A program made the translations under genes and the position numbers. The notes below the pieces were generated by a model that did no database searches, was not told the DNA's origin, and worked only from the letters and a program-made list of their open reading frames with translations. This document shows positions 43,700 through 58,523 of a stretch of DNA of 64,000 bases, piece after piece. The DNA lies in the NCBI GenBank assembly GCA_034406715.1, contig CP137865.1, positions 992,001-1,056,000 of the forward strand, written 5' to 3'. How positions within the stretch are numbered: the stretch's first letter is position 1; each line of letters opens with the position of its first letter. This DNA is from Rhodotorula mucilaginosa (lineage: Eukaryota > Basidiomycota > Microbotryomycetes > Sporidiobolales > Sporidiobolaceae).

Positions 43700-45946
43700 T
43701 CAACTCAGGTCGCTTCGACCGACGCGGTAGTATGCACGCTTAATTCTGATACCATGCCGTTCAAGAGTTAGCGCGCGCGCTGTGGGTCCGAGGGAGAGCG
43801 AACGGAACGGAACGCACTCGTAAAGGAGGATATCTGCCCAGATGTAGGAACCCGGCAGCACTTCGGGGTGCAAAAAGTCGCGCATCTAGAGAAGGCGACC
43901 CACGAGCAGTGTGTCAGTTTCTTCCTACGCCGAGACGTCTCAGAAAGAAACAAGCCCACGTGGTTCTCCTGCCCCTCGAGCAACTTGCCGATCTCGTCGA
44001 CCCGCAACCGCTCATCAAAGCCATAGTCGGTCTCGTCTCCCTCGAGGCTATCCTCCTCCTGTTCCTTAGTCCTCCGGATCTGCTCGAGCGCTTCCCGCGA
44101 GAAGTACTTGCGCGCGTGCTGGTAGTACGGCAGGGATTGGAGCATCGACGAGAGGAACGTTGGATGGGTCGCGAGCGACGAGACGCGCAGTTCGTGCATC
44201 GTCTTGCGGGCGAGGGCATCGAGCGGAGTCACGCGAGAGTAGGGAGTGTAGTCTGTTACCGCGGTATGCAACCTGGTCAGGGTACTTGCTCCGACTCTCG
44301 GCTCGCTCGATGGGCGTGAGGGAGAACTGAAACCACTGACTGTTGCGCTTGACGTGATGCATCGTTCGCCACAGGATCGGCGGTCCACTCCGGATCCCGT
44401 TCGGACCCGAGAAAGTACGCGCCACATCCTTGACGACCTTCTGCACGTTCTTGACCCACTTGAGCTCGCGTTGCCGACCGATCGGACCGAACGCGATGTC
44501 GCTGTCCTTCGGGTACGGTTTCGAATAGCCCGCCGCGATAAAGTCCTGCTCGGTCATGCCGCGCAGGTCCCAGTAACCCGAGGCGATCTCGATCAGGGTC
44601 GGGTTCGCAATGTGAGGGCGACCGAGGTACGTGGCGAGATTGTGCAGGAGCGGCAGAGCGATGTGGTGGAAACGCTCGAGCCAGGTGGCTGTCAAGCGGT
44701 TGTCGTCAGCGATCACTCCTGGCGTAAGGATCAGATTCCCAAGTTCCTTACAGGGTGCGTGGAAGAAGTCTTCGGTCTGGAATACGATCTCCATATCTTC
44801 CATGCCCTGCCGAGAACGTCCGGTTAGTCGAGTGTTCTCGCGCTCTGCTGGCGAACTTGTCCGCGCGGAGCTCACCCAGGTGAAGGTGTTGATGAGGGTA
44901 AAGTTGTACTCCTTGACGTCGCATACCCACGGGCGAGTGTAGTACCAGCTTTGCTCGCGGTTTTCCCACTCGCTCTCTGCCCGCTTCCGCTCTTGTCGAG
45001 CCATCTTCGATTCGGGCGTCTCGCTTCCATCGCGGTCGTAGACAGGCTGGATCGACTTGTGGAACGGTGGAGGTGAGGCAACGTGCATCGGGTTGATGTT
45101 GGTCGCTTCGCCACCAACGAGATCGCAGAAATCGTTCAAGTGCAGCCGTTCCATCGAGTCGCCTGCAAGCCCCGTGTCAATACTTGCATCGATGACTGGC
45201 ACCGGATACGGAAAGACAAATCTTACCTATAAGCAGAACGGTCGCGTTGACCAGCCACGGAAACTGCACGATGCCGTCTTGGGTGACTTGCAGCCGCGTC
45301 GTGGTATCCTGTGCGCGCAAAGGCCCACTTCGTGCGGGTCGAGCGGCCTGTTCCCGTTCGCGCGTCTTGTTGACCGCACGGATGAGCCCCTGGAACATTT
45401 GCGAGGTTGGGCAGTCTTCATCGTAAGGTCGCCAGACGTTGTTGTACTGCCAAGTCTCTCAGCAGGTCAGTTTGCCTCTTTCTTCGTCGTCTGCTCCGCG
45501 TCTCGCGCGCGGCGCACCTTGTTCTCCGTGTCGACCTGTAGTCGACCGGGCTCCTTGAACGGGTTGCATTTCCACTCGCTCGGCACCTCCTTCGTCTCGA
45601 AATCGACCGGTATCCGGTGCTGCGGGTCCATTCGACTTGCGTTCGCGTCCCGCAGCTTGGACGGCCCCCAAACGAAACCGACGATGCCGGCGAACGAGGC
45701 GCAGAGAAGTAATGCCAGGCCGAGTCGTCTCCATCTCGGTGAAGACGGCGCCGCCGCTGCCGCAGCGACGAGACGGCTGATGGACTCGTTCGAACGATGG
45801 TGAGGAAGCTTGGCCCCTGCAGGCGATGTCTTTTCTGACTGCTCTTCCTCGAACGCCTTGGCGGAACCGAGCGAGTTGGTGCGCCGAGTCGAAGGAAGCA
45901 AGCTGTACCGCACCGCTGAAGTCGTCGATGCCGCGGCAGGAATCAT
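43700..45946 (-). CDS. Type II membrane SGNH/PC-esterase-like protein, possible polysaccharide O-acetyltransferase
   Basis: N-terminal cytosolic tail, one anchor (LGLALLLCASFAGIVGFVWG), then a lumenal domain. The spliced text LLIGDSMERLHLNDFC has the SGNH block-I GDS with candidate nucleophile Ser; a W-rich segment follows (NREQSWYYTRPWVCDVKEYN, FTLINTFTW). Near the end MRDFLHPEVLPGSYIWADIL has D-x-x-H followed by PG, the same layout as the DxxHWxxPG end of plant PMR5/TBL acetyltransferases and related PC-esterase proteins. So a Ser-His-Asp acyl-transfer enzyme of the Golgi acting on wall or capsule glycan is likely; substrate unknown. About seven introns; the last joins LLYE to IKRAYYRVGRSDLS. 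Cryptococcus Cas1 is related only in fold. Confidence 0.75.
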
Positions 45947-46398
45947 CGCTTCAGCAGGATGAGCTGGCAGAGTCGTGTAGTGCAGAGATCCGGTAGCAAG
46001 GATCGAGACGGTATGCGCCTTGGAAGAGCCAGCAACGAAGCAAGCGTCGAGAAAGCGGGACGGAGCGATGTCAAGGTTCGGCGGGCTGGCTGGCTGTGGC
46101 CAGGATCTGCATCGGACTCGCTCCGGGTGGGGTAAAGGCTATTAGCCACCTGGCCAATGAGACGGGCTTGACATGCCAGTCTGGAACTTCAGGCGCGAGC
46201 CGACTCGAACATCAGCTCGAACCCGCCTCCCTCCAATTTCCGACTTGGGAAGGTCAACAGGAGATGGCGAGGCGCGGCGGTCTCGAATTCGCTCCCGAGC
46301 ACCAATCACTGGAGGGGGGGCTCTATGTATGCCTTTCAGCTGATACAGCAACGGGAGGTTCGGCAGGGTCTACGCTACATAGTATCCGGGCGAGCCCA
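45947..46398. promoter_or_regulatory. Upstream region of the PC-esterase-like gene
   Basis: This 452-bp gap holds two CCAAT words on the plus strand (GGCCAATGAG near 46152, CACCAATCAC near 46300), so ATTGG relative to the minus-strand gene; they are candidate CCAAT-binding-complex sites. A GGCTGGCTGGC run lies near 46083. The 3' end of RIX7 borders it. Confidence 0.4.
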
Positions 46399-49194
<2,796 letters not shown>

Positions 49195-49437
49195 TCCGGA
49201 GAGTTGCCGGTTCAAGTGGAGGAGAGGCTGCGCGGGCACACTCCCGATCAGCGGATCTCGTGCGACCGTGGCTATACAACTGCCCTCACCTGTGATGCGC
49301 TCATGGCCTGAGCTGTATGGCAGAGTGATGCCGGAGGAGTGAGGCGGTGCAACTCGAAGCTGAGCTCGCGCTCTCACTCAACTCGATTCGTCTCGCTCCG
49401 CTCTCATCCCTAGCTCGCCTAGAACAAGTCGGACGAG

Positions 49438-52070
49438 ATGGTCAAGATCAGGAAAAGTCAGTCCAGCAAGGCACAACCTGGGCCAGCGCACCCTCGCCCG
49501 CGCGTGGCAAGACGGCCCAGCACCGCCTCCACTTCCCACTCTCGCCCTGCACTGACACTCTATGCACCCGTGCGTACAGAGACGAGCAACCGCACTAGCA
49601 CTCGCATGCGCGCAAAGGTCAAGCACAAGGTCGCAGAGTCGCACCGCAAACAAAAGAAGCACGCAAAGACCGACCCCACCTGGAGATCAAGCAAGTCATC
49701 CCCAGCATAGCGCCTCGATATCGCATACTAACGAGGTCCAAACCTCCCCCTCGCGCATTCACTCCCGCGCGCAGACAAGCCCAAGGAGCTCGGCATCCCC
49801 AACAGCTTCCCGTTCAAGGATCAACTCCTCGCAGAAGCTCAGGCCGAAAAGGCTCGCGTGAGTACCATGGCCGTCAGCTTGGAACTTTCAACAGTCACGA
49901 GGTACTCATTTCCCCGCGATATGTGACAACGCGCGCGCAGGTCGAGGAGGAGAAGCTCGAGCGGAGAGAGGCAGCCAAGGCGGCCAACCAGCAAGGCGCC
50001 ACTCTCGCTTCGACCGCCGCCCTCGCTGCCGCTCTCGCCGCCGATGCTCAAGCCCGCGAGGACGCCATGCTGGACGACGAGGAAGATGAGATGGACGAGA
50101 GCGAACGCCAAGTCCAGGACGCGAGCCTGAAACTGCACGCCAAGTCGCTCCGCAAGGTGCTTGAGATGAGCGACGTCGTCATCGAGGTGCTCGACGCGCG
50201 CGACCCCGTCGGGACCAGGTGTCGCGCTGTCGAGCGCGAACTCCGATCGCTCGACGGTGGCCGGAAAAAGCTCGTCCTCGTCTTGAACAAGATTGGTGCG
50301 CCTCCTTTTTCCCTTGCCTGTTTGGAAAGGTCGAGTCGCTAACTCTTGAGTGATATCGTCACTGCTACGGCAGATCTCGTACCGCCTCAGGTTGTCCAGG
50401 CATGGTTGACCCACTTGCGCTTGCAAGCTCCGACGATCCCGTTCAAGTCTTCGACCCAGCAGCAGCGGAATCACCTCTCTGCCTCGGCGTCCACGACTCC
50501 GCAATCCGCCTCGGGCTCGTCGACCAAGCCCCTGATGGAACTCATCAAGGGATTCCGTCTCAACCAGTCCACCCCGGGTGGCGAACCGTCGACCTCGTCC
50601 GGCGCGCCGGTCAAGCACTCGCTCACGATCGGCCTGATCGGTCACCCCAACGTCGGCAAGTCGAGCCTGATCAACACGCTCAAGCGCTCCAAGGCTTGCA
50701 GCGTCGCGCCGACGCCCGGGTGGACCAAGGAGGTTCAGGAAGTCGTGATCGAGAAGGGAGTTCGCGTTCTCGACTGCCCCGGTGTTGTCGTCGAGATGCG
50801 CGGAGAGGTCGAAGGTGCTCTCAAGGGTATGATCAAGCCGGAAGACGTCCGTGACTGCAGGGCTCCCAGTACGTTGCCCCGTCTTGACTCGCCGATTTGA
50901 TCCCTCCAACCCAGCATGCTGACGACCTGCCGACTTTCTCGTCCGTCAATTCCCGCAGTCGAGGCGATCCTGTCGCGGTGCTCGCCGACTCACTTGCAGA
51001 TGCTCTACTCGATCCCCCACTTTGCCGACACGACCGGTTTCCTGCTCGGCGTCGCGCGCGCCAAGGGCCGCCTCCGCAAGGGCGGCGTGCCCGACCTGGA
51101 CGGCACGGCGCGCTCGATCCTCCGCGATTGGGTCGCCGGCCGGATCGCGTACTACACCGCTCCCCCTACGGCGGCGCAGACTGAAGCCGTCAAAGCGGCG
51201 ACGGCGGCCGAGCAACAGCAAGTCGGGACTGTTACGGAGGCTGACGTCGGTGGCGCGAGTTTGCACACGGCGTTTGCGCCGGCGTTTGACCTCAAGGCCT
51301 TGTTCGGCGAGGCGGACGCGGTCGCGTTTGCCAAGGATGGAGCGGGCAGTGCGGTTGGGGAACGCAAGGCCGTCAAGATGAAGGAGGGCGCGCTCGGCGT
51401 CGAGGCGGACGATGCCGACGTTGGCTGGGCTGTCGACGACGAGCCCGAGGCGGTCACCATGGAAGACGACGCCGACGACGATGATCTGAATCTCGATGAC
51501 CTCGTCGACGATGAAGAGGAGGAGGACGATGAAGACGGCATGGACGAGGACGAGGTTCCGACTCTGGTTCCCGCCGCCAGTGGCGTCAAGGGCAAGCGCG
51601 CCGCGCCTTCGGCCGTCCCCGCTGCCGCCGCTGCTGCTGCTGCGAACCGGATCGTCTCGGTGGCCCCTCCCGCCAAGAAGAAGAAGCAAATGAAGTCGGT
51701 CTCGTTCTCGTCGACCCCGCTCGGCCCGACCGGCTCGACTGTCGCCGCTGCGCCGAGTGCCGCCGCCGTCAACAAGGCTCAGATCGAAGCTGAAGGTGGT
51801 GACGTCGCTCTGAACAAGAAGGCGAAGCAGAAGGCGAAGAAGGACAAGAAGCGCGCGGCGAAGCAGACGGCCAAGAGGGACGAGGAGGTCCGGGACGCGA
51901 CGCGCGAGTTTGGCGCCGACGCAGAGTTGCCGACCAAGCCGAGGGCGGCACAGATGGTCAAGGGCAGTGTCAGCGAAACCTACGACTATGCAGAATTCTT
52001 TGACGTCCCGTCCAAGAAGAAGGGGAAGCGAGCCAGCACCGGTGGCGACGACAACGACGTCGATATGTAA
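49438..52070 (+). CDS. NUG1: Nucleolar GTPase Nug1/GNL3 family
   Basis: Circularly permuted GTPase for 60S maturation and export. Spliced start MVKIRKKTSNRTSTRMRAKV, KHKVAESHRKQKKHAKTDPT, then PKELGIPNSFPFKDQLLAEA, a coiled coil and the G domain in permuted order: DARDPVGTR (G5-like), NKIDLVP (G4), then GHPNVGKSS (G1), then DCPGVVV (G3). The C-terminal domain is LQMLYSIPHFADTTGFLLGV ARAKG, followed by a long acidic and Lys-rich tail ending TGGDDNDVDM. Introns: 49448-49575 by frame, then one from 49691 with a GC donor (TCAA|GCAAGT), a perfect TACTAAC branch site and acceptor at 49774; then three more. The gene starts 243 bp from RIX7, pointing away. Confidence 0.93.
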
Positions 52071-52608
52071 TCATCGAATGTCTCGTATCCCATTCACCTG
52101 CTCTCTTTCTCTCTCTCTTTGGTCTCTTCTGCTTGTAGGGGTGTTGATCTAGAGCTTTCCTGTTTGTCACATTCCTGCCCGGCCCTTGCATTTCGCCCTT
52201 GCCCTTCTGCCCTTGTAACGAACGCATACTTTCACCGGATCATCAGAATTTTCTCGCGCTTGTACAGTCTGCGTGTCAGATAGGTCTAAAGTAGTCTGGT
52301 ACGATTGGTCACGCGCCGTGAGAGAGCACGCTCTCGGCTCGTCGACGAGAGGAAGCGCGCAGCGCGTGGATCGGTCGTTCAACTTGTGGTCGTCTCTCCG
52401 CTATAGACTCGGTCCCCTCATTTTGACCGCATACAGCCTCGCTAAAAGGGTGCTTCTAGACTGTCTGCTGGCCCGTACGCGCCTAGGTTAGCTCGCTGCC
52501 CCGCTCGGTCCTCGTCGCCCTCGCTCACCGTCATCCTCCGGCGTGGGGACGTCTTCCGTAACGCCAACACCTCTACCGTGCACGCAAGGACAGCGTAGTG
52601 GGCGGAGA
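52071..52608. other. Intergenic region NUG1 / PIN4
   Basis: This 538-bp gap begins with a CT-rich 3' flank (TCTTTCTCTCTCTCTTT near 52106) and a GCCCTTGC/GCCCTT repeat near 52181-52217. No coding or RNA gene is visible. Confidence 0.4.
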
Positions 52609-55600
52609 ATGAACGGAGTACCGGGCTTGGGCATTCCCGCTTTCGGCCAGGGGCCACGACCTCCCACAGGAGGGACGGCCATCCGAAAGGTGAGTCTTCC
52701 GGTGATCAGGTTCAAAAGATAAGCAAGCCGTAACTGACTAGGCTATCTCCTCTGCAGCAACGGTCTCAGCGTTTCACGGTCCCCTTTAATCCTGGCGGAA
52801 CGGGTCACGCTCGTCCGCAATCCGGTTCGACTGGTTCGACTCCTTCGCCCGCACCACCACCACCACCACCCGTCCCACCTCTACCATATCTCGCCCCTCC
52901 GCCTCCGGTTCAAGTACATTCCCTCACGCCCTACACGGTCGCACCCGGGCCGGGACCGGGGCCGGTCGACCTCTCGTCTAGTCTCGACTTTTTGGCCTCG
53001 CCAACTGGGATGAGCCCGTATCCGGGTCCGGCGTTCACCTCCGCTCAGCCTACACAATCGACCTCGAATCTCGACGGCGTGGGCGTGGGCGCTGGCACAA
53101 ACACGAGCAACGGTGGAGGCGGACCGAGTCCTCAAGAAATGTCTGCCACCGGCGTTGGATCGGACGAAATGTGCGTGCTGCTGGCGCATGATCTTGTTCA
53201 GTTCGCGAGGACCGATCATTTCCCCGCCGCCTCCGTGACGAAGCTAATATGTCCGAGGGTCTCGCGCACAGCATTGAGACGGCGATCGTCATCAAGAGCA
53301 TTCCGTTTACGTGCCCGAAGGAGCATCTCCTCGCTGTCATGGTGCGTTTCGCCCAATCTCCACCGTGCATTCTGTCCGAGTCATGTAGACTGACCAGAGT
53401 CTTGTACCCTCGTGTGACGGCACACTTCGCACAGGCCTCGCTCTCACTCCCTGCGCCGTTCGCTTTCAATTACCATTTCGCACCCGAAGACCCGACCTCA
53501 TTCCGCGGTCTCGCCTTTGCCAACTACCGTCACCCCTCCGAAGCAGCCATGGTCCGCGCCGCGATGGACGGGTTGGAGATCATGGGGAGGAAACTGAGGG
53601 CCGAGTTCAAGAAGCAGTTGAGGCCGGGCGAGAAGGAGATGATTGAGCGGACCAAGGCGATCAAGAGGATGAGGAGCGCGCAGATGCTCGCTGCGACGGG
53701 GAGTGGGAGTGGGGGCGAACGAGGCGGCGGGTCTGGATCGCAATCGTGGCAGAGGACGAACTCGCTTCCGGACGGGTTCTCACGCCACGGCAACGCGACT
53801 CCGTTTGGTGGTCAGCAGCACGACTATGCGCATATACCGCCCGTGCCGCCCATTCCGCCGAGCTTCAACCAACAGCAGCAGCAACAGCAGTTCGATCCTG
53901 GTCTCCTTCCCGCCAGCTTCTCGTACGCTCCGCCCGTGTCATACTCGTTCCAACCTTCTACCGAACTCGTCAACGGCGCGATGAACTTCCAGCCGCTACC
54001 GAACCCTTCTTTGTCCTCCTCCTCCGACCTCGTCAACCACCACGACCACAGTCACCGCCCTCGTCAAGAGACCGAATCGTCCGGCGGCGCGACGGGTCCA
54101 GATGGAAACGGTTCGTCGTCGGTCGTAAGCGTCTCGGATGTGGGGACAAGTGTGAGTCAGAGGGCGGCGAGGGTCAGTGCTGGGGAAGAAGAAGAAGAAG
54201 AGGAGCAGGAGGAGGCGAGCGAGATTGGAGATAGTGATCCGGGTCCTGGTGGTGAGTTTGGCGGTCTCTCCCTCGCTTTCCTCCTGATCGTTGTGGATGT
54301 TGCTCTCGCACTTCAGTGATAGCAGCTGAAAGATCGCTAAGCCGTTCCCACCCTCCCGCTCGCCAGACCACCTCGACATGAACGACCCACCAACCCTCGA
54401 GCTGTACTCTCGCGTCCTCCTCTTCTCGTCCGACCCCCTCCGCGACGAACTCTCCTTCTCTCGCTCCCTCTCTCCCGCCCAACGGCGGACCGTCCACCTC
54501 ATCGCACGGAAACTCGAACTTGAACATCGCAGTTTGGGAGAAGGCGAGAGGCGCTGTGTGGTTGTTTACAAGAAGGGGTGTGCGCCGCCACCTGCTGTTG
54601 CGAAGGAGGGTACGAATGGTGAGGGTGGTGGTGCAAAGACGCAAGCGGCGAACTCGCAAATTGGGAATGGGACGAGTGGAGACGGGCTCGCGCGCATTTA
54701 TCCGCCTCGTCGAGTGAGTTTGGCCCGTCCGCCTCCTCTCCGGTCACGCAACTGACGCAAGGACAATTCCCGTCCCTACCGCTAGTCCCTGCGCGGCTCC
54801 GTCTCGAGCATCGTCCTGCGTCATGTCGCCTCGCGCGACGCGCTCGTCGCCTCGTCCCCGACCGAATATCTCCACCCGTCGAACCACGACTTTTCCTCGC
54901 CGTCCCGCGTGCCCGGGCCTATCAACCCGCACCGCCATCAACACAGCGGCTCTTCCTCGGGCGGTTCCTCGTCGATGCTACCTTCTCCGATCGGCACAGG
55001 CTCGAATGGACCGTACACTGCTCAGCAGCAGCATCTCAGGAGCAAAAAGTCGATGCCGGACATGCGCTATCATTCGCACTCGCTTTCGTCGGTTTCGGCC
55101 TCGTCGGGATCGGGAGTGGGAGCGGCTGCGGCGTCGATGGCGATGCTGCCTTCGTTCTCGGGATCGGGGTCGAGCGGACTCGGTGCTCACCAGCACCACC
55201 ACCAGCACCACCATCAGCAGTATGGTCATCGAAATGCGGGATCTGGCAGCTCGAGTCCCTTTGACGCATACTCGACGCCGGGTTCGAGTCCTCTGGCGAT
55301 CAACCCCCCTGGTTCGGAGTCGACGACGGGGACCGGTGCCGCTGGACGAGAGCTCACTTCGAGCGTCTCGCTCGGAGCGGATCTGTCGGGCTACCTCGGC
55401 GCCAGGTCGTCGTACCAGTACCATCATCAGCACCAGCAGCTGGATCAGCCGCAGTCGAGGCTGGCGGACGTAGCCGAGGCGGCTTTCAACGCCGTGCCGA
55501 TGTATGACGACAACTCTCAGAGCCGACAGCAACAGCAGCCGGCATACGAGCAGCACACGCACATTCACACAGTCGACTCGACAGTGACCGGCGGCGACAT

Positions 55601-56072
55601 GATGCACGGGATTCGCAAGTCGTTCTCAACGATGCAACTCGGCGACAACCCAGGCGGCGGCAGTTCGGGGTGGAATCGCCACCACTCGCCTTCCCACCAG
55701 GCTTCGAACGGACTCGCTGTTGAGCATGACTGGCCTCTGGATGGGACCAAGACGATGGGACCTCGCCAGATCCGGCGGCATGTCGCCCTTCCGGCTGATT
55801 GGACGCAGGCGAGCCAGCAGCAGCAGTCGGACCGCCCATCTCTGCAGACCCTGTTCTCGTCGGAACCGAACGCTCTCGCCCGCGTCTCGACGTCGTCGGG
55901 ACACGAACACGGACTGCGCTCGGCTGCGAGTGTCGGTGCGGGACTGCGAAGGGCCGGATACGACGGAGGAGGAGGAGGAGGGATGACGAGTGACTTGGAG
56001 TGGCGCCGACGTGAATCAGGCGGAAGAGACGACAGAGGGCCGAATGTGCGAGGGCCCATGAATGGAAAATGA
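52609..56072 (+). CDS. PIN4: RRM-R3H protein, Pin4/Cip2-like
   Basis: Probable cytoplasmic RNA-binding protein; yeast Pin4 acts in DNA-damage and stress responses, fission-yeast Cip1/Cip2 oppose Csx1. Pro-rich N-terminus, then an RRM: ETAIVIKSIPFTCPKEHLLA (RNP2), SLSLPAPFAFNYHF, RGLAFANYRHPSEAAMVRAA (RNP1), LEIMGRKLRAEFKKQL. Next a Gln/Pro/Asn-rich stretch, an acidic run, then the R3H domain LELYSRVLLFSSDPLRDELS, FSRSLSPAQRRTVHLIARKL, ELEHRSLGEGERRCVVVYKK, and a long His/Ser/Gln-rich tail. The intron before ETAIVIK (donor GAAAT|GTGCGT, acceptor GCACAG|CATTGAG) is required to keep frame. A further intron splits PPRR and SLRGS. Confidence 0.88.
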
Positions 56073-56342
56073 CGACAAAACGATCACGAACGGTTTTCCG
56101 TGTACTACCATACGCCTGCGTACATCTAGGAACACCTTGACGACCATGACGGCTTCTTCACTTTTCTCTTGATACCATATACCGCTTCCTCCTGCGGACC
56201 ATATACCCCTTGTGCAACCTTGACGATTTCTCTCCCTCTGCTTTTGTAGACTCTCTCCTCACTGTATAGACGCACTTGCACTCTAGGCCGCGGACATACG
56301 ACAAAAGCTAGCAAATACACACGCTGGGAGGAGAAACGGAAT

Positions 56343-57980
56343 CTATGCATCCTTGCCTTCGAGCGCGCGAACGATGCCGAAAGAGGCAGCGGCCGCCGCT
56401 CCACCGACGAGGAGAGTCGAAATGGCGCCGTAAGCGTAACCTGTTTTTGGGCAGAGTGTCAGCCCCCGAGACAGCCCAAATCGAGAGGACATTGTCGCGG
56501 AGAACCGTCACACGTACCTGTGACTCCGATGGCGGCACCGGTAAAGTAGGTCTTGAACAGTCCAAAGATGAGCAAGACAAAGGTGGTGATCCCGATCGAC
56601 CACCACAGGGCGGTGAGGGCGAGGTCGAAGAAGAAGTAGGGCAGGAGGGGGACGAGGCCGCCGAGGAAGTACGAGACGCCGATCGTGATGGCCGAGATGA
56701 ACAGTCGCGCGTCGGTCGTCTCCTCGAGACCTTCACCGAACTTGAGCAGAAAGGCCGTCAGGCCCTTCTCGTCCTCGTCGTCCTCTTCACCGTTGCCATT
56801 GTTGTTGTCGTCCTTGCGCACCGACACCGACGTCGTCGGGAGCAAGCGCGACCGTTCAGTGTCACCGTTACTGTTGCTCCCGAGGTTGGAAGAGAACCGT
56901 GGTCGGCGTACGACGGCGTTCAGGCATTGCCGAAAGATGGAGGGCGGTTCTTGCGGAGGGGGCAGAGTCGCTTCGACCGAGAGGAGGGCGCCGGCGACGC
57001 GGCGAGACAGGGACGATTCGACGCCGAGAGGGGACAGGATGGCGTTCACTTCTCGCTCCATCTCGCCGGCGCATGACCGCATGACTCGTTCCTGTGTGCC
57101 GCAGCGGAAGGAGTTGAGATTGTCAGTTCGAACGACGCGAAGGGGCAGCGCGAATTGCACGTCTGCGCGCAGATGCAACCCGCGCAGTCTGGCGCCATGG
57201 TCTCTGAAGACTCACCCTAGTCTGCTTCCGCAGGTACCTGTAGTGGTCCCGCTCCGCCTGGGCCGACAAGTACCCACCGACTCCCATACTGAGCGCGCCC
57301 GACACGAGTTCTGCGACTCCGGCGGTGTAGACGAGTCGGGACGACCCGAGTGATGACAGACCGGCAGTGAGGGCGAACGGGACGGTGAGACCTGCCAGGA
57401 GAGGCGTTAGCGAGCAGTTCTCCCGAGGGCAGGAAGGGGCAGGGTGGCAGGGTGGCACTCACCATCAGCGAGACCACTGTGCAAATTCGCCGACGCGCAG
57501 AATCAGAGCAGGAGACAGCTACGTCAGCCACCATCTACTCGCATCGGGACTGCCTCGGGATTCTCGCACGCACATGATGATGTCGCGCACGATGTCGGGG
57601 TCGACGAGGTGACGCTCGTCGTCTCCCTTCAGGTCGCGGCAGCAGACGGTCCGTTCCCGGTTGTGCAAATCGCATTTGGCAGCTGCACAGAGGCGTATAG
57701 TGTAGGCGTCCCACGAGAGCGGTTTCGACGAGAGAGGATTTTTTTGATCGCCACATCGAGTAGTCAGCGGTCCACTCGACTCGCCACAGCGGGAAGGGAA
57801 CAGACGGGGGAACCACTCACCCAGCGGGACTTCTGCGTTGCCGTTGCCGTTTCCGGCGGTGCTCTCGAGGGACCAGACGGGGGCGGACGACGACTCTGCG
57901 TCGTGACGGTGTTGCCGCTTGGGCAGCGCGACCGCTCCGTGCGGCGTGTTGGAAGCGACAGTCTCGCGAGCGCCGGCCAT
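56343..57980 (-). CDS. CCC1: Vacuolar iron/manganese transporter, CCC1/VIT1 family
   Basis: Moves Fe(II)/Mn(II) into the vacuole or endosome. The signature DERHLVDPDIVRDI then IIGLADGLTVPFALTAGLSS is present, followed by TAGVAELVSGALSMGVGGYL, SAQAERDHYRYLRKQT, the metal-binding-region helix EREVNAILSPLG, and three C-terminal helices (FISAITIGVSYFLGGLVPLL, LTALWWSIGITTFVLLIFGL, ISTLLVGGAAAASFGIVRAL). The core is interrupted by a ~90-residue acidic/Asn-rich loop. A 14-nt micro-exon at 57463-57476 encodes the middle of GLADG. The start at 57980 gives MAGARETVASNTPHG. The last exon (stop 56343) has VRALEGKDA. All five usual helices are present, so it looks functional. Confidence 0.93.
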
Positions 57981-58523
57981 GAGTTCGAGCTGTCTTTGTG
58001 TGCGAGAGAGAGCTGGGCTAGGTAAGAAGGACCCGCGAGCGTAGGAGCGAGAGGCGGAAAGGGGAGCGAGCCTCTTGGAGCCTAAGAAAAGTTCGCCGTG
58101 CTAGCTCCTCTCTCTTCCAATCTTTGACAGAGGCGGACTTTGTTCATTTTCACTGCCATCGCTATGTAGCCAATTAATGGAGGGCCGAATCCGAGGCGCC
58201 GTTGTTGACCAGGGGGCACCCGCATATGCGACCGGCCTGATTGGTTCCGAGGACGATCTTCACCTTCGATCAACCGTACGGATTCGGAGTTTATGCTATA
58301 CTGTACTGGCGCTTGCGATTGCATGTCTCGATAGCGAGGTTTTCCAGCACGTCGTACAGTACATTACCCCTCCGTCTGCAAGAATGCCGAAAAGGCGTCG
58401 CACAAAAGCTTATTATTAGTCAGCCAAATCCGCAGTGCGTTCATTTCCTTAGAGAAGGAGGCATACGGACTGACCGAATGCCCAGACCGCCCAATAAGAT
58501 CGACCTCGTATGTCTTGTGCCCG
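57981..58523. promoter_or_regulatory. CCC1 upstream region
   Basis: This 543-bp gap lies upstream of the minus-strand transporter and is AT-richer than its surroundings. It carries CCAAT at about 58171 and ATTGG at about 58239 (reverse CCAAT). CCAAT-complex/HapX iron control is known for such transporters in other fungi, but I find no HapX RWT half-site at the expected spacing. Confidence 0.4.

Noticed and set aside
58165-58260. HapX iron-control site near CCAAT boxes upstream of CCC1
   Set aside because: CCAAT words are present in both orientations, but no RWT half-site occurs at the known 12-bp spacing.
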